64,000 nucleotides of DNA from Histophilus somni. GTDB lineage: Bacteria; Pseudomonadota; Gammaproteobacteria; Enterobacterales; Pasteurellaceae. Positions within the stretch are counted from its first letter, which is position 1; each line of letters opens with the position of its first letter. A model generated the notes under the pieces. The model ran no database searches. It worked only from the letters and a program-made list of their open reading frames with translations, and had not been told where the DNA came from. The stretch lies in the NCBI RefSeq assembly GCF_014202395.1, contig NZ_JACHGQ010000002.1, positions 124,001 through 188,000 on the forward strand. Direction: 5' to 3'. This document shows positions 11,425 to 24,530 of the stretch, one piece after another. Made by a program: the position numbers and the translations under genes.

Positions 11425-14031
11425 CTAGAATGTTACCCCGACATTCAAAATAAAATTTCTGCCCATTTGCGGTACATAAGGCAAATAGGAGTTATGAATA
11501 TAGATTTTTTGATTCAACAAATTATTCGCACTTAATGTCGCACTATATTCTACTCCATCTATTTTACGTGAATAATTGAGAGAAAGATTCAGTAAGTGAT
11601 AGCCTTGGGTAACATCTTCAGGGACAAGTTCTGTATAATGACCGTCATACCCAAGCCCTTTCGCATTTTCTCTTCGCTTCTCTGCTTCCTCACGATCAAT
11701 CTCTTTGATCACGGTATTAATGGATATGCGTTTTTGTGCAAACATTCTCGTATATTCCAATGAACCGGACCAATTATCGTTAAACTGGCTCTTTAGACGA
11801 AATCCCAAGCGCATAGGGGGAACACGGGCTGCATTGCGGTTGGGACGTTCGATAGTTTGCTCTCCAATTTTATGATAGCTCCATTCCTCCCCCCATTCTT
11901 CGTTCTCAACACATTTCTCGAGATTATTTTTTCTATCATTCTCAAGTTCACATACCCTTTTAAACTTCGGATTACCATAGAATTTTTTAAAACCAAAGAG
12001 TTTACCATTGACATAATCGCCAAAGAACGTAATTCTATGATTAGGCGTTATCTGATAACCGATTTCGCCCTCAAAACCATAGAACCTTGCCTGAGATTGG
12101 TTATAGCGACGCATAAATAAGTTGCCCTCGCGATACAAATTCTCATTGTGGATATAATTCTTAAAGCGTTGGTAATAAGCACTGACTTTAAAATCCCATT
12201 TGTCGGAAATACGCATCAGACCGATTTCTACATTATTTGACCGCTCTTTCTTTAAATCCTTATTGCCATATTGAAAGGAATTTGTTGCAAGATGTTTACC
12301 ATGATAATACAGCTCCATTGGTGATGGAATTCTTTCATTATGCGAGCCAGTGATAGACAGTCGATAAGCCGGATGAAAATCCCACATTAGAGTACCTGAA
12401 TATGACAAAGCATTTTCAGTATAAGGAGATAAATCTGGTAGACGAACTTTAGAACCTGCAGCTTTATCAAGACGTAATTTATGCGGATCATATTTGATTG
12501 GAATGCGTTGTTTCTCCCATCTTGCCCCCACTTCAACAATAAAATTACGCCAAGTAAATTGCTCTAATGCAAATACACTGAATTGCTTATTCGTGTGCGG
12601 TACCAATGGATTACGTTCAGACTCTTTTCTCTCACCACTTAAATCTTGTCCATTATTATTTAAACTAGGCGCTAAACGCTGCACTTTAGTTTTTTGTGTT
12701 TGATACTGCATCCCTACTACACCATTAAAATGCTCTGTAGGTTGATGATAAATCTCTAAACGGCTATTAAATCCACGATTAGCATAAAAAGCTTCTGGTT
12801 TTCCTGACATAATGGCAGCCGTATATTTCTTTCTATCTTTTATGCCCTGCGAATCATTCTTATCAATATGTGCCTTGCCATCATGCTTTTCATCGTGATA
12901 ATAGTCTGCATAAGCAAGCGAGAGTTTTACTTTGCTAATCCCTGGAATAGGTGATTTCCACTCTCCTCTTACATCATAACGCTTAGAACGCATATCCACA
13001 ACAGGACCTGCTTCACTAATATCATGATCATGTCCATAAATACTTTCATGGCTATGCTTATGCCCTTGGATATCCGCACCACAATGGAAATGTAGAGAAG
13101 AAATCATATCAGCATCTGTCATCAAATGTGGGTAAGCATTAAGATAAGGTGCCTCACCATCCCCCCCTGTAATGGCTTTCAAATTATCTGTATCAAACAA
13201 ATGCCCTGAACAATAATCAAACGCATGATTATGCCCAGGAATACCGTAACGGTCTTTACGATAACTTACGGAGGCGCCTAAATAGCCTTTATCGCCTATC
13301 CAAGTTGTGCCTAGCGTTCCTACTTTTGATTTATGATGACTATCCGGTAGGTAGTTTAATTTTTGACCAATAAATACCTCTGGCACATGGTAATTCTCTG
13401 ATTTGCGTGTCAGCCCCTCGGCACGAATCAGGAAATTATCGCCTGCTGCTAAGGTAACCCCTGCGGTCAAGACTTTTTCTTTACTCGCTGTATCAAAACG
13501 TGAAACGATCTCTCCCTCATACCCTTTCTCAGGACGAGAAGTCGGAATACGGTTATCGACAATATTCACTACACCAGCAGGTGATGCCATACCATACATT
13601 AAGGTAGATGTCCCTCGCACCAATTCGACCTGCTGTGCTAAAAGTGTATCAGCGACTACAGCATGGTCAGGCGAAATATTGGACATATCGACAATATCCG
13701 ACCCATTTTGCAAAAGCTTAATACGCACCCCTTCTTGCCCTCTAATCACAGGAGCACTTGCTCCGCCTCCAAAGGGGTTAGAATGCACGCCCAATTCTCC
13801 GGCTAAAGCATTACCTAAGGTGGCAGAACGTGTTTTAAACTCTTTACCCTCAATAAATACATCACTAGCTTTACGACCACCTTGGAAAGCGAGTGATTGA
13901 AAATCAGCTACACTGCTACTATCAGATACGACAACTTCATCTAATTCCGCAATGATCTCTGCTGAGATACTGTTGCCGGAGACTAAAAGAGTCAATACAA
14001 ATAATTCTTTTCTAAATTTATATAGTTTCAT
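11425..14031 (-). CDS. znuD: ZnuD-like TonB-dependent zinc receptor
   Basis: An 868-residue outer-membrane receptor. It has a signal peptide (cleavage after SISA near residue 24), a TonB-box-like DEVVVS, a plug domain (RGQEGVRIKLLQNGSDIVDMS, VELVRGTSTLMYG) and a beta-barrel ending in NVGVTF. It strongly resembles meningococcal ZnuD: DRYGIPGHNHAFDYCSGH, the WDFHPAYRLSITGSHNERIPSPMELYYHGKH stretch, YNQSQARFYGFEGEI, and NLLNQKIYIHNSYLPYVPQMGR. Histidine-rich extracellular loops (GHKHSHES, GHDHD) and two Cys pairs fit zinc or heme uptake. AAGGA precedes the ATG by six bases. An AT-rich upstream stretch around 14086-14105 weakly resembles a Fur- or Zur-type operator. It lies between rpsQ and rplN. 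Confidence 0.9.
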   Translation of the reverse strand: MKLYKFRKELFVLTLLVSGNSISAEIIAELDEVVVSDSSSVADFQSLAFQGGRKASDVFIEGKEFKTRSATLGNALAGELGVHSNPFGGGASAPVIRGQEGVRIKLLQNGSDIVDMSNISPDHAVVADTLLAQQVELVRGTSTLMYGMASPAGVVNIVDNRIPTSRPEKGYEGEIVSRFDTASKEKVLTAGVTLAAGDNFLIRAEGLTRKSENYHVPEVFIGQKLNYLPDSHHKSKVGTLGTTWIGDKGYLGASVSYRKDRYGIPGHNHAFDYCSGHLFDTDNLKAITGGDGEAPYLNAYPHLMTDADMISSLHFHCGADIQGHKHSHESIYGHDHDISEAGPVVDMRSKRYDVRGEWKSPIPGISKVKLSLAYADYYHDEKHDGKAHIDKNDSQGIKDRKKYTAAIMSGKPEAFYANRGFNSRLEIYHQPTEHFNGVVGMQYQTQKTKVQRLAPSLNNNGQDLSGERKESERNPLVPHTNKQFSVFALEQFTWRNFIVEVGARWEKQRIPIKYDPHKLRLDKAAGSKVRLPDLSPYTENALSYSGTLMWDFHPAYRLSITGSHNERIPSPMELYYHGKHLATNSFQYGNKDLKKERSNNVEIGLMRISDKWDFKVSAYYQRFKNYIHNENLYREGNLFMRRYNQSQARFYGFEGEIGYQITPNHRITFFGDYVNGKLFGFKKFYGNPKFKRVCELENDRKNNLEKCVENEEWGEEWSYHKIGEQTIERPNRNAARVPPMRLGFRLKSQFNDNWSGSLEYTRMFAQKRISINTVIKEIDREEAEKRRENAKGLGYDGHYTELVPEDVTQGYHLLNLSLNYSRKIDGVEYSATLSANNLLNQKIYIHNSYLPYVPQMGRNFILNVGVTF

Positions 14032-14171
14032 TTTTTATCCTTAAATAATTTTAAGGTTAGAATCAGATTTTCTTACAAAACTAAAAAACAATAATCATTT
14101 TTAAAATATAGTTATAATTTATATTAAATATCGTGCTTATCAGCAGTAAAATTTTAAAAATTTCTATAAAT

Positions 14172-14207
14172 CAAAAAAACCAAAAACCTAGCATTTCTGC
14201 TAGGTTC
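14172..14207 (-). terminator. S10-operon terminator after rpsQ
   Basis: AACCTAGCA and TGCTAGGTT form a nine-pair stem with a four-base loop. On the minus strand a T-rich run (TTTTTGGTTTTTTT) follows. It lies 21 bases past the rpsQ stop and would end the S10 operon before the znuD-like gene. Confidence 0.9.
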
Positions 14208-14227
14208 TTACTTATATACGTTGTCAA

Positions 14228-14482
14228 TTAAGCCTGTGCTTTCTCAACAACACGAACTAAAGTGTGCGATTTAGTTTTGGAGAGTGGACGACACCCTCTA
14301 ACTTCAACTACATCACCCAATTTTGCTTCGTTATGTTCATCATGTACGTGCAGTTTAGTAGTGCGACGGATAAACTTACCATAAATAGGATGTTTAACTG
14401 TACGTTCGATAGCAACCACAAATGACTTATCCATTTTGTCACTAATCACTTTACCCTGTACTGTACGAATTTTATCAGTCAT
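14228..14482 (-). CDS. rpsQ: 30S ribosomal protein S17
   Basis: 84 residues, [20 protein letters not shown], with the S17 motif [23 protein letters not shown]17 binds the 5' domain of 16S rRNA. It is the last gene of the S10 operon; its start overlaps the rpmC stop by one base. A terminator follows it. Confidence 0.99.
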   Translation of the reverse strand: MTDKIRTVQGKVISDKMDKSFVVAIERTVKHPIYGKFIRRTTKLHVHDEHNEAKLGDVVEVRGCRPLSKTKSHTLVRVVEKAQA

Positions 14483-14672
14483 TATGCGCCCGCCTTTTCG
14501 GTTAATACAGTTTTTACTTGTGCAATACTGCGACGCACTTGTTTTAACTGATGGGTTTGTTGAAGCTGACCGGTGGCTGCTTGCATACGCAATTTGAATT
14601 GCTCACCTAACAAGTTAACCAATTCAGCATTCAGCTCTTCAACAGTTTTTGTACGTAGTTCTTGAGCTTTCA

Positions 14673-14673
<1 letters not shown>
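14482..14673 (-). CDS. rpmC: 50S ribosomal protein L29
   Basis: 63 residues, [20 protein letters not shown], a two-helix protein at the exit tunnel that contacts trigger factor and SRP. One-base overlaps join it to rplP upstream and rpsQ downstream, a sign of translational coupling. Confidence 0.99.
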
Positions 14674-15083
<410 letters not shown>

Positions 15084-15096
15084 TTAGCAAATCTCC

Positions 15097-15804
15097 TTAC
15101 TTACGACCTTTACCACGTGGAGCCTTTTTAGGCGTGGCTGGTTGTTGTTCCGGTTGTTGTGCAATTGCAGCCATTCCACCAAGAATTTCACCTTTGAAGA
15201 TCCATACTTTAACGCCAATTACGCCGTATGTAGTATGAGCTTCTGAGGTGTTATAATCGATGTCCGCACGTAATGTATGTAGTGGTACACGACCTTCGCG
15301 ATACCATTCAGAACGTGCAATTTCTGCGCCACCTAGACGACCACTTACTTCAACTTTGATGCCTTTAGCACCTAAACGCATTGCGTTTTGTACTGCTTTT
15401 TTCATAGCACGACGGAACATTACTCGACGTTCAAGTTGTGAAGCAATACTACCTGCAACTAATTTTGCATCTAATTCAGGTTTTTTCACTTCAGCAATGT
15501 TGATTTGAGCCGGAACGCCTGCAATAGCAGCTACTGCGTTACGTAATTTTTCAACATCTTCGCCTTTTTTACCAATTACGATACCTGGACGAGCTGTGTG
15601 AATTGTTACACGGATGCTTTTCGCCGGACGCTCAATAGTAATGCGTGAAACTGAAGCATTCGCTAATTCTTTATTCAAGAATTGACGTACTTTGAAATCA
15701 CCGTCTAAATTATCAGCGAAATCTTGTGTATTCGCAAACCAAGTAGAGTTCCAAGGCTTAACAATACCTAGGCGAATACCATGTGGATGTACTTTTTGAC
15801 CCAT
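15097..15804 (-). CDS. rpsC: 30S ribosomal protein S3
   Basis: 235 residues from [20 protein letters not shown], with the KH domain [20 protein letters not shown]3 forms the mRNA entry tunnel with S4 and S5. I start at the ATG at 15804, which matches the family. An upstream in-frame start at 15837 would add 11 unconserved residues and overlap rplV. Confidence 0.98.
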   Translation of the reverse strand: MGQKVHPHGIRLGIVKPWNSTWFANTQDFADNLDGDFKVRQFLNKELANASVSRITIERPAKSIRVTIHTARPGIVIGKKGEDVEKLRNAVAAIAGVPAQINIAEVKKPELDAKLVAGSIASQLERRVMFRRAMKKAVQNAMRLGAKGIKVEVSGRLGGAEIARSEWYREGRVPLHTLRADIDYNTSEAHTTYGVIGVKVWIFKGEILGGMAAIAQQPEQQPATPKKAPRGKGRK

Positions 15805-15820
15805 TGTTATTCCTCTACTA

Positions 15821-16156
<336 letters not shown>

Positions 16157-16163
16157 TTACCCC

Positions 16164-17287
<1,124 letters not shown>

Positions 17288-17307
17288 TTATTTTTTCTCC
17301 TCCGAAA

Positions 17308-17613
17308 TTACTCAGCTGCACCTTCAACGAAGTCAAGCGATTGACCTTCTTGAAGAGTAACATAAGCCTTTTTCCAGTCACTACGCTGACCCATTTTAGC
17401 ACCGCGACGTTTAGTTTTACCTTTAACAACCACTGTACGAACTGAGTCTACTTTCACTTCAAACAATTGCTCAACAGCATTTGCAATTTCGACTTTATTT
17501 GCATCTAAAGCAACTTTGAAAACAATTGTATTTGATTTTTCAGTATTATTTGTTGCTTTTTCTGATACGTGAGGGGCTCTCAACACTTTTAACAAACGTT
17601 CTTGTTGAATCAT
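17308..17613 (-). CDS. rplW: 50S ribosomal protein L23
   Basis: 101 residues, [20 protein letters not shown], ending [11 protein letters not shown]23 is the exit-site docking point for trigger factor and SRP. Its start overlaps the rplD stop by four bases (ATGA), which implies translational coupling. Confidence 0.99.
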   Translation of the reverse strand: MIQQERLLKVLRAPHVSEKATNNTEKSNTIVFKVALDANKVEIANAVEQLFEVKVDSVRTVVVKGKTKRRGAKMGQRSDWKKAYVTLQEGQSLDFVEGAAE

Positions 17614-18212
17614 GCGAACATCTCCTCAATTTGTTTTACCGCTTCTACAGTTACAACAACTTTATCGAATGCGATTAAGCTAACCGGATCAATAGCTTGC
17701 ACATCACGAACATCAACTTTATATAAGTTACGTGCCGCTAAGAATAGATTCTCATCTAAACTTGCAGTGATGATAAGCGCGTCAGTTAACGCCATATCTT
17801 TTAATTTTTGTACTAAAACCTTAGTTTTTGGTACATCGATCTCAAATTTTTCAACAACCACTAAACGATCTTGACGAACTAATTCAGAAAGAATACTTTT
17901 GATTGCGCCACGATACATTTTCTTGTTTACTTTTTGGCTATGATCTTGTGGTTTAGCTGCAAAGGTCACACCACCTGAACGCCAAATTGGCGATTTAATG
18001 TCACCTGAACGAGCACGACCAGTACCTTTTTGACGCCAAGGCTTTTTACCTGAACCAGACACTTCAGCACGCGTTTTTTGTGCACGAGAACCCTGACGAG
18101 CACCTGCTGCATAAGCAACAACCACTTGGTGGATTAACGCTTCGTTAAACTCACGTCCGAAGGTAGTTTCAGAAACAGTGAGTGCGTTTGCACCTACAAC
18201 TTGTAATTCCAT
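17610..18212 (-). CDS. rplD: 50S ribosomal protein L4
   Basis: 200 residues with the extended loop [20 protein letters not shown] that reaches the exit tunnel. In E. coli L4 also represses the S10 operon through its leader, by attenuating transcription and blocking translation. A leader of similar length lies upstream of rpsJ here. Confidence 0.99.
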   Translation of the reverse strand: MELQVVGANALTVSETTFGREFNEALIHQVVVAYAAGARQGSRAQKTRAEVSGSGKKPWRQKGTGRARSGDIKSPIWRSGGVTFAAKPQDHSQKVNKKMYRGAIKSILSELVRQDRLVVVEKFEIDVPKTKVLVQKLKDMALTDALIITASLDENLFLAARNLYKVDVRDVQAIDPVSLIAFDKVVVTVEAVKQIEEMFA

Positions 18213-18227
18213 CTCTATCTCCTAGAC

Positions 18228-18854
18228 TTATGCTTTAACTGCTGGTTTAACGATAACATCACTATTAGTTGCACCAGGTACAGACCCTTTCACTAATAAT
18301 AATTTACGTTCAACATCAACACGAACAATTTCAAGTGATTGAACAGTAACGCGTTCAGCACCTAAATGTCCAGCCATTTTTTTACCTTTAAACACACGAC
18401 CTGGAGTTTGGTTTTGACCAATAGAACCAAGCACACGATGTGATAAAGAGTTACCATGAGTTGCATCTTGAGTACGGAAATTCCAACGTTTAACACCACC
18501 TTGGAAACCTTTACCTTTTGATGTCCCAGTAACATCTACTTTTTTAACATCTGTAAAGATGTCAACATTGATTTCTTGACCTAAAGTGAATTCTTCACCC
18601 TCAGTACGAAATTCCCATAAACCGCGACCAGCTTCAACACCTGCTTTCACGAAATGACCTGCTTCAGGCTTGGTTACACGACTTGCTTTTTTAAAACCAG
18701 TAGTAACCTGAACTGCAGTATAGCCATCGTTTTCAAGAGTTTTAACTTGAGTCACACGGTTGGCTTCAATTTCGATTACGGTAACTGGAATTGACACCCC
18801 ATCTTCATTGAAGATACGAGTCATACCAACTTTACGACCGACTAAACCAATCAT
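18228..18854 (-). CDS. rplC: 50S ribosomal protein L3
   Basis: 208 residues, [20 protein letters not shown], with the L3 signature [10 protein letters not shown] and the peptidyl-transferase loop [20 protein letters not shown]. The Gln in that loop is the one methylated by PrmB in E. coli. S10 operon, 16 bases after rpsJ. Confidence 0.99.
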   Translation of the reverse strand: MIGLVGRKVGMTRIFNEDGVSIPVTVIEIEANRVTQVKTLENDGYTAVQVTTGFKKASRVTKPEAGHFVKAGVEAGRGLWEFRTEGEEFTLGQEINVDIFTDVKKVDVTGTSKGKGFQGGVKRWNFRTQDATHGNSLSHRVLGSIGQNQTPGRVFKGKKMAGHLGAERVTVQSLEIVRVDVERKLLLVKGSVPGATNSDVIVKPAVKA

Positions 18855-18870
18855 TGTAATAACCTCTTAA

Positions 18871-19365
<495 letters not shown>

Positions 19366-19368
19366 GAG

Positions 19369-19396
19369 ATTATACTCATGATCTCAAAAAAAGCAA
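19369..19396 (-). promoter_or_regulatory. S10-operon promoter
   Basis: On the minus strand TTGCTT (19391-19396) and TATAAT (19369-19374) are 16 bases apart, about 185 bases upstream of rpsJ. This is the only strong promoter-like pair in the gap between rpsJ and lsrE. Confidence 0.75.
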
Positions 19397-19424
19397 GTTA
19401 TTTTATAAAAATCACGAAATAATC

Positions 19425-19433
19425 ACCGCACTT
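19425..19433 (-). repeat. DNA uptake signal sequence (Hin type)
   Basis: ACCGCACTT, the complement of AAGTGCGGT, lies between the end of the lsr operon and the S10 promoter. It is the last exact copy before 29248. Confidence 0.85.
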
Positions 19434-19443
19434 TTTATTGATG

Positions 19444-20154
19444 TCACATAATACTGGACTTCCATACTTTTAAATTTGTTTTTAATTCTCCACTAAACAA
19501 CGCAGAACCAGAAACAATCCAATCAATTTGATGAGTTCCTTGCTTGAAATATTTTGCAAGTTCCAGCGTCATTGAGCCGTCTATATTGATTAATTTTTCC
19601 ACACGTCGATTACCCAATCGCTTTTCTACCTGTATTACACGATCTAAAATCAACTCGGAAGGGTATTTTGTTCCGTTTCTCGGATCTAAAGTTAATAATT
19701 GAATTACATCAATTTGATCCAAATAAGGTTCCAATTCAGAAATCGGCGTTTCCGGACATAAGCAGGCTCCAATTAATACAGGATATACCTGATTGGCATA
19801 AGTTGTTTTCTGTTTAGCAAGCCATTCTATCGTTAAAGCAAAATCATGATATTGCTCTAACTGCAATGTCACTAAATTTGCACCATTTGCTACAACAGCT
19901 TTTGCTACTTCCAACTGATCTCTTACCATTAAATGCACATCTTTAAAACAATGTGTTGGAAAATATTTAATTCCTATTGCTCCAACTGTAAATAACGAAC
20001 TAAATTGCCCATCAGCAATATCGAAGTGCAGTACATTAATCTGATTCTCCAACAATGTTGTTACCTCTTCATTAAGTTGAAGCCAATTTGCAGATAAGAT
20101 ACCAACACTCAGTTTTTGCTGCTTTAACTGCTGAATAAGTGATAATTTAGACAT
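19444..20154 (-). CDS. lsrE: LsrE, ribulose-phosphate-3-epimerase-like protein
   Basis: About 236 residues of the Rpe/AlsE epimerase fold: SVGILSANWLQLNEEV, VLHFDIADGQFSSLF, FKDVHLMVRD and IDGSMTLELAKYF correspond to the catalytic Asp and metal-site segments. Salmonella carries lsrE at the same operon end; its reaction in AI-2 breakdown is unsettled. I start at the ATG at 20154, which overlaps lsrG by eight bases. A TTG at 20178 is in frame but unsupported. It is the last gene of lsrACDBFGE. Confidence 0.85.
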   Translation of the reverse strand: MSKLSLIQQLKQQKLSVGILSANWLQLNEEVTTLLENQINVLHFDIADGQFSSLFTVGAIGIKYFPTHCFKDVHLMVRDQLEVAKAVVANGANLVTLQLEQYHDFALTIEWLAKQKTTYANQVYPVLIGACLCPETPISELEPYLDQIDVIQLLTLDPRNGTKYPSELILDRVIQVEKRLGNRRVEKLINIDGSMTLELAKYFKQGTHQIDWIVSGSALFSGELKTNLKVWKSSIM

Positions 20155-20449
20155 AAGGATTCGGTAATATCCATTCAAAGATTTTCTTACTTCTTGAACC
20201 AGTCATTAAAGATTCTAATTCTCTTACACAACGGCGATAATGTTCAGTTTGCCGATGAAAATTTAGTGCTGTTTCATTTTCATACACTTCGTATGCATAA
20301 AAACGAGTACGTATTTCCGGATCTCGTAATATGTCAAAACGCAAATTTCCCAGTTCTTGGCGAGTGCCAATATGGTTACGTTCAAAAACCTCAAGAAATT
20401 CTTTTTCTTTACCTTCTTTTATATTGATTTCAACAAGCATAGCAAACAT
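20147..20449 (-). CDS. lsrG: LsrG, phospho-AI-2 isomerase
   Basis: 100 residues with the small antibiotic-biosynthesis-monooxygenase (ABM) fold: MFAMLVEINIKEGKEKEFLEVF, NLRFDILRDPEIRTRFYAYEVYENETAL. LsrG isomerises phospho-DPD so that LsrF can act on it. A perfect hairpin lies between lsrF and lsrG, so this gene and lsrE may be expressed less than the upstream genes. Confidence 0.93.
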   Translation of the reverse strand: MFAMLVEINIKEGKEKEFLEVFERNHIGTRQELGNLRFDILRDPEIRTRFYAYEVYENETALNFHRQTEHYRRCVRELESLMTGSRSKKIFEWILPNPYV

Positions 20450-20484
20450 AAGCTTCTCCTTATCATAGAAAACGTGGGAAAAAT

Positions 20485-20507
20485 AGGTTGGCTAACTTAG
20501 CCAACCT
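20485..20507 (-). terminator. Intra-operon hairpin between lsrF and lsrG
   Basis: AGGTTGGCTA and TAGCCAACCT form a perfect ten-pair stem with a three-base loop. On the minus strand ATTTTTCC follows. It looks like a rho-independent terminator inside the operon and probably lets only part of transcription through to lsrG-lsrE, or protects the 3' end of the upstream message. Confidence 0.75.
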
Positions 20508-20514
20508 AATTAAC

Positions 20515-21393
20515 TTAGTTGTTTTTCTCACTTAAATAGAGTTGGTAGGCATCTTTTGCATTTTCTCCACCGTGAACAACCGCTTGCACCGCCTTGATCA
20601 TCGCAATTGGTGCTTCAGATTGAAAAATGTTTCTGCCCATATCCACACCAGCTGCACCTTGATCAATCGCTTGATAGCACATTTCAAGAGCATCCAATTC
20701 CGGTAATTTTTTACCTCCGGCAATTACAATCGGTACAGGGCAACCTGCTGTAACCCGCTCAAATCCCCTATCAACATAGTAAGTTTTAATAATGTGAGCC
20801 CCCATTTCTGCGGCAATACGAGTCGAAAGTGAGAAGTAGCGTTGATCACGAGCCATATCCTTCCCTACACCAGTTACTGCCATCACAGGCATTCCATAGC
20901 GATTACCCTGATCGACCAATTGAATAATATTTTTAATCGATTGATGTTCATATTCAGAACCGATATAAACCTGTGCAGCCATGGCGGATACATTTAATCT
21001 CAAAGCATCCTCAATACTAACTGCAACTGCTTCGTTAGAAAGTTCTGTCAAAATAGAATTTGCACCAGACGCTCTTAAAGCAATAGATTTCCGGGTATCC
21101 GGCGGTACAACGCTTCTTAAAATACCACGGGTACACATCAATACATCGGTATAATCAAAGAGCGGTGCAATATTGAGGTCAATGCGCTCAAGACCCGTCG
21201 TCGGACCTTGGAAATAGCCGTGATCAAAGGCTAACATAATTGTCTTACCTGTTTTGGGATTAAAGATATTGGCAAGACGTGATTGCATTCCCCAATCTAA
21301 TGCACTGGAACCTTTGACGAAAAAAAGCTTGTTAGTTTGAGGAATACCAATACCAAAATCTTTACCGTCTTTAATATCATCTAAATCTGCCAT
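20515..21393 (-). CDS. lsrF: LsrF, 3-hydroxy-2,4-pentadione 5-phosphate thiolase
   Basis: 292 residues, class I aldolase fold, with [20 protein letters not shown], the active-site Lys region [17 protein letters not shown], and [21 protein letters not shown]. LsrF transfers the acetyl group of the isomerised phospho-AI-2 to CoA, giving dihydroxyacetone phosphate and acetyl-CoA. Length equals E. coli LsrF within one residue. It lies 18 bases after lsrB. Confidence 0.96.
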   Translation of the reverse strand: MADLDDIKDGKDFGIGIPQTNKLFFVKGSSALDWGMQSRLANIFNPKTGKTIMLAFDHGYFQGPTTGLERIDLNIAPLFDYTDVLMCTRGILRSVVPPDTRKSIALRASGANSILTELSNEAVAVSIEDALRLNVSAMAAQVYIGSEYEHQSIKNIIQLVDQGNRYGMPVMAVTGVGKDMARDQRYFSLSTRIAAEMGAHIIKTYYVDRGFERVTAGCPVPIVIAGGKKLPELDALEMCYQAIDQGAAGVDMGRNIFQSEAPIAMIKAVQAVVHGGENAKDAYQLYLSEKNN

Positions 21394-21411
21394 AGATTGT
21401 CTCCTATATAA

Positions 21412-22431
21412 TTAGAAATCATAGTTATCAATATTATCTTTAGTGAATACAACACGCTCAGGTAGTAACACAATACCGTTTCCCTTTGCTTCAAACTCAT
21501 AGCCTTGTACTTTATTTGCTGATACTTCTACTTCACCAATACCATCAACATTCAATTTATCGCCAACCTTAAGAGAATTACCTTTTAACAATTCATTAGC
21601 TACTGCAACAGAGAGTTGACCTTGCTTCACAACATCCCATAAACCAAACTGATTTACTGTGCCTCGTTTTACGTAAGGACGCATTACATTCGGCGTACTG
21701 AATCCGACAACGATTGTACCTTGTCGTTTAAGGTTCTCAACTGCTTGAGCGGCAGCCGGCAAAGCATTGGCATCTGGAGCAATAATCGCATCTAAATCAG
21801 GATAGGCTTTTAAGATCCCCTCGGCAGTTTGCAGCGATTTAATTGCATCGTTATAGCCAAATTGTGTCGTCACAATTTCCCATTTGGGATGTTCTTTTTC
21901 AATTTTTGCTTTGGCCTCTTTAACCCACTGGTTTTGGTCAGTCACTGTTGGACTGGAATAGAAAAATGCAACTTTTGCTTTTGGTTTAGAAATTTGACTT
22001 GATACCATTTCAACTAGCATTGAGCCAAGTTGAGTAGGTGTTCCTTGATTAATATAGTAGCTTCGGCACTCAGGCTGAGTATCGGAGTCCCAAGTTAATA
22101 CTTTTACACCTTTTTTCATCACTCTTTTTAAGGTAGAGCACAATCCATCAGGCGATACTGCTGAGACGATAATGGCATTATAACCCTGGTTCACAAAGTT
22201 ATTGATCATCTGAACTTGGTTCGATACGCTCGGTTCTGCCGGACCGTCATAGGTTACATCCAAACCTAATTTTTTTCCCATTTCGACCGCACCTTGCCCA
22301 CCACTGGTAAAAAAACCAACGCCAACTAATTTTGGGATAAATGCCACCTTATCCATAGCCTGTGCTATGTTAAAACCGGTAAAACCTAACGCTACGGCAA
22401 GAGCGGTTGTTTTTAAAAGTGAGTATTTCAT
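21412..22431 (-). CDS. lsrB: LsrB, AI-2 periplasmic binding protein
   Basis: 339 residues with a signal peptide ([17 protein letters not shown], cleavage after IAQA). The six AI-2 contact residues known from Salmonella LsrB appear conserved with an offset of one: Lys34, Asp115, Asp165, Gln166, Pro219 and Ala221. I start at 22431, seven bases after AGGAG. A TTG start five codons earlier runs through that ribosome site and is not real. LsrB delivers AI-2 to LsrC and LsrD. Confidence 0.96.
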   Translation of the reverse strand: MKYSLLKTTALAVALGFTGFNIAQAMDKVAFIPKLVGVGFFTSGGQGAVEMGKKLGLDVTYDGPAEPSVSNQVQMINNFVNQGYNAIIVSAVSPDGLCSTLKRVMKKGVKVLTWDSDTQPECRSYYINQGTPTQLGSMLVEMVSSQISKPKAKVAFFYSSPTVTDQNQWVKEAKAKIEKEHPKWEIVTTQFGYNDAIKSLQTAEGILKAYPDLDAIIAPDANALPAAAQAVENLKRQGTIVVGFSTPNVMRPYVKRGTVNQFGLWDVVKQGQLSVAVANELLKGNSLKVGDKLNVDGIGEVEVSANKVQGYEFEAKGNGIVLLPERVVFTKDNIDNYDF

Positions 22432-22543
22432 AGAACGTCTCCTCAATTGAGTGTATGATTAAAAAACATACCAAAACAACAAGTATGCAGGGGTTTTATC
22501 GCAGTCAATTTTGACAAAAATCATCATAAACTAACCGCTTATT

Positions 22544-23527
22544 TTAAACTGCTCGGATTCGATTCCACCATTGAATCACTACTGCCCGATGTGTATTAAG
22601 CGATTTCCCGATAAGTACAATAATCAACAATGCTCCGGACAAGGCACTGGATGTTTCATTCGAAATTCCAACCATCTGCAACCCTTGTTGTAAGTAGCCA
22701 ATCAATAATGCAGCTATTGCTGTACCAATCACTGAACCTGAACCACCGTAAATATTCGCACCACCAAGTACAACTGCGGTTAGTGCCGGCATTAACAACG
22801 AACTCCCTAAGTCCGAACGAGCTGAACCAAAGTAGGATACCAGCAACACACCGACAAAAGCCGCAATCAAACCAATTAACGGATAAATAATAAATAGAGT
22901 TTGATTAACTGGTACAGCACTATACTTAGAGACCCGTAAATTTTGCCCAATTAAAAATGTGCTACGACCAATACGAGTACGATGCATCAACAGCCAAAAC
23001 AGTGATGTCATTATTAAGAAATAAATAATCGGTGTTGGAATAATACCAAAACTGAGATTTGCAAAATCAAGTAACACATCGGGAAATCCACCAATACCCT
23101 CATAGCCCGTTGCACCAGCAAAACCTGATAATAACAATGCACCACCACCAAACAGATACATTGTGCCAAGCGTAATAACCAGCGGGTTAACTTGAGTATA
23201 GATAATGAGTACAGCATTAATCGCACCACACAATGATCCGACTGCAAATGTCACCGCAATTGCTACACTTAACGGTATTCCTAGTCTAAATAATACGCCG
23301 AGAGTAATGGCACATAGCCCCACTACAGATCCAAATGAAATATCCATCCCTCCACTGACTATAATCAGTGTTAGAGGCAATGCCAACATTCCGATATAAA
23401 TAAAATCGCTGGTGCTGTTAAATAAGACATTGAGATCCAATAACCGAGGATTAACCAAACCGAACCCGATAATTTCCAGTATCAGTAGACAAAAGAGAGC
23501 TATTTCCCAGCTGTATTTCTTAATCAT
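22544..23527 (-). CDS. lsrD: LsrD, AI-2 ABC transporter permease
   Basis: 327 residues with about nine to ten hydrophobic segments of the RbsC family, including [16 protein letters not shown] near the start and the [31 protein letters not shown] signature. It forms the inner-membrane channel with LsrC. Its ATG overlaps the lsrC stop (ATGA), so they are coupled. A 112-base gap separates it from lsrB. Confidence 0.94.
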   Translation of the reverse strand: MIKKYSWEIALFCLLILEIIGFGLVNPRLLDLNVLFNSTSDFIYIGMLALPLTLIIVSGGMDISFGSVVGLCAITLGVLFRLGIPLSVAIAVTFAVGSLCGAINAVLIIYTQVNPLVITLGTMYLFGGGALLLSGFAGATGYEGIGGFPDVLLDFANLSFGIIPTPIIYFLIMTSLFWLLMHRTRIGRSTFLIGQNLRVSKYSAVPVNQTLFIIYPLIGLIAAFVGVLLVSYFGSARSDLGSSLLMPALTAVVLGGANIYGGSGSVIGTAIAALLIGYLQQGLQMVGISNETSSALSGALLIIVLIGKSLNTHRAVVIQWWNRIRAV

Positions 23528-24522
23528 TTTTGATTCTCCTGCAATGAATTATCTTTAAGAAAACGGGCATAACGCTGTTGTTTGATATTATTAACAATCA
23601 TTACTCGGATTCTACCGTCAAATACCAATACAGCTAATAGAACCACACCAGCAACAAAGTTATTCCAATAGGCAGGCACTTTCATCAGTACTAAAATCGT
23701 ATCAATTTGAATCAGGAAATATGCCCCTAATACAGCACCAATAATATTACCTGCACCACCCAGTAAACTTATTCCACCTAATACACAAGCCGCAATTGCT
23801 TTCATTTCCAGCCCATTACCAGTTGAATTTGGCACAAAACCGATTTGAGAAGCAAAAATAATTCCAGCTAAAGCAGCCATTAGACCGTTTACTGCAAATG
23901 CACTAATGCGAATAACATTCACCTTTACACCTAATTGCAAGGCACCTTGTAAATTATCCCCCACTGCATAAAAACAACGACCAATATAAGTGTGAGTAAA
24001 AAAGTAGTACGTGACTAAAATGAGGAAAAGAACAGCTAACCCAATAGGCGAAAACCCCAATACAATTTCTTCTGACAATGTTTTCAATGAATGTGGCAAA
24101 CCTTCAATCCACTTACCGCCAGTTAATACTAACATTAAGCCTTTATATAAACCCAATGTCCCCAATGTCGCCACAATAGCTGGTATTCTAAGTACTGAGA
24201 CTAATACACCGTTTACCCCACCTGCAATAATCCCGCACAGTAAAGTAATAGTGCACGCAATCAGTAGGGAATAACCTGAATTTAGCACTAATCCAACAAC
24301 TACTGCACTTAATCCCATAATTGAGCCGACAGAGACATCAATATTACGAGTTAAAATCACAAAGGTCGCACCAATAGCTAACAAAGCTAATATTTGGGTC
24401 GAGTTAAAAATCATCATGAGAGTTTGTAAGCTAAAGTCATCCGCCACACCTAGCAATCCAAATAACAACAAAATGGCAGCTAAAATAGTTAATTCACGAT
24501 TGTTCTGAATAAATTTCCACAT
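23524..24522 (-). CDS. lsrC: LsrC, AI-2 ABC transporter permease
   Basis: 332 residues, the second membrane subunit of the AI-2 importer: [20 protein letters not shown] near the start and [25 protein letters not shown] toward the end are RbsC-family signatures. It lies eight bases after lsrA and overlaps lsrD by four bases. Confidence 0.94.
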   Translation of the reverse strand: MWKFIQNNRELTILAAILLLFGLLGVADDFSLQTLMMIFNSTQILALLAIGATFVILTRNIDVSVGSIMGLSAVVVGLVLNSGYSLLIACTITLLCGIIAGGVNGVLVSVLRIPAIVATLGTLGLYKGLMLVLTGGKWIEGLPHSLKTLSEEIVLGFSPIGLAVLFLILVTYYFFTHTYIGRCFYAVGDNLQGALQLGVKVNVIRISAFAVNGLMAALAGIIFASQIGFVPNSTGNGLEMKAIAACVLGGISLLGGAGNIIGAVLGAYFLIQIDTILVLMKVPAYWNNFVAGVVLLAVLVFDGRIRVMIVNNIKQQRYARFLKDNSLQENQK

Positions 24523-24530
24523 AATGCCTC

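Noticed and set aside
13403-13900. 165-codon plus-strand frame antisense to the znuD-like gene
   Set aside because: The opposite strand encodes the conserved plug domain of the receptor; this frame is a shadow of its codon pattern.
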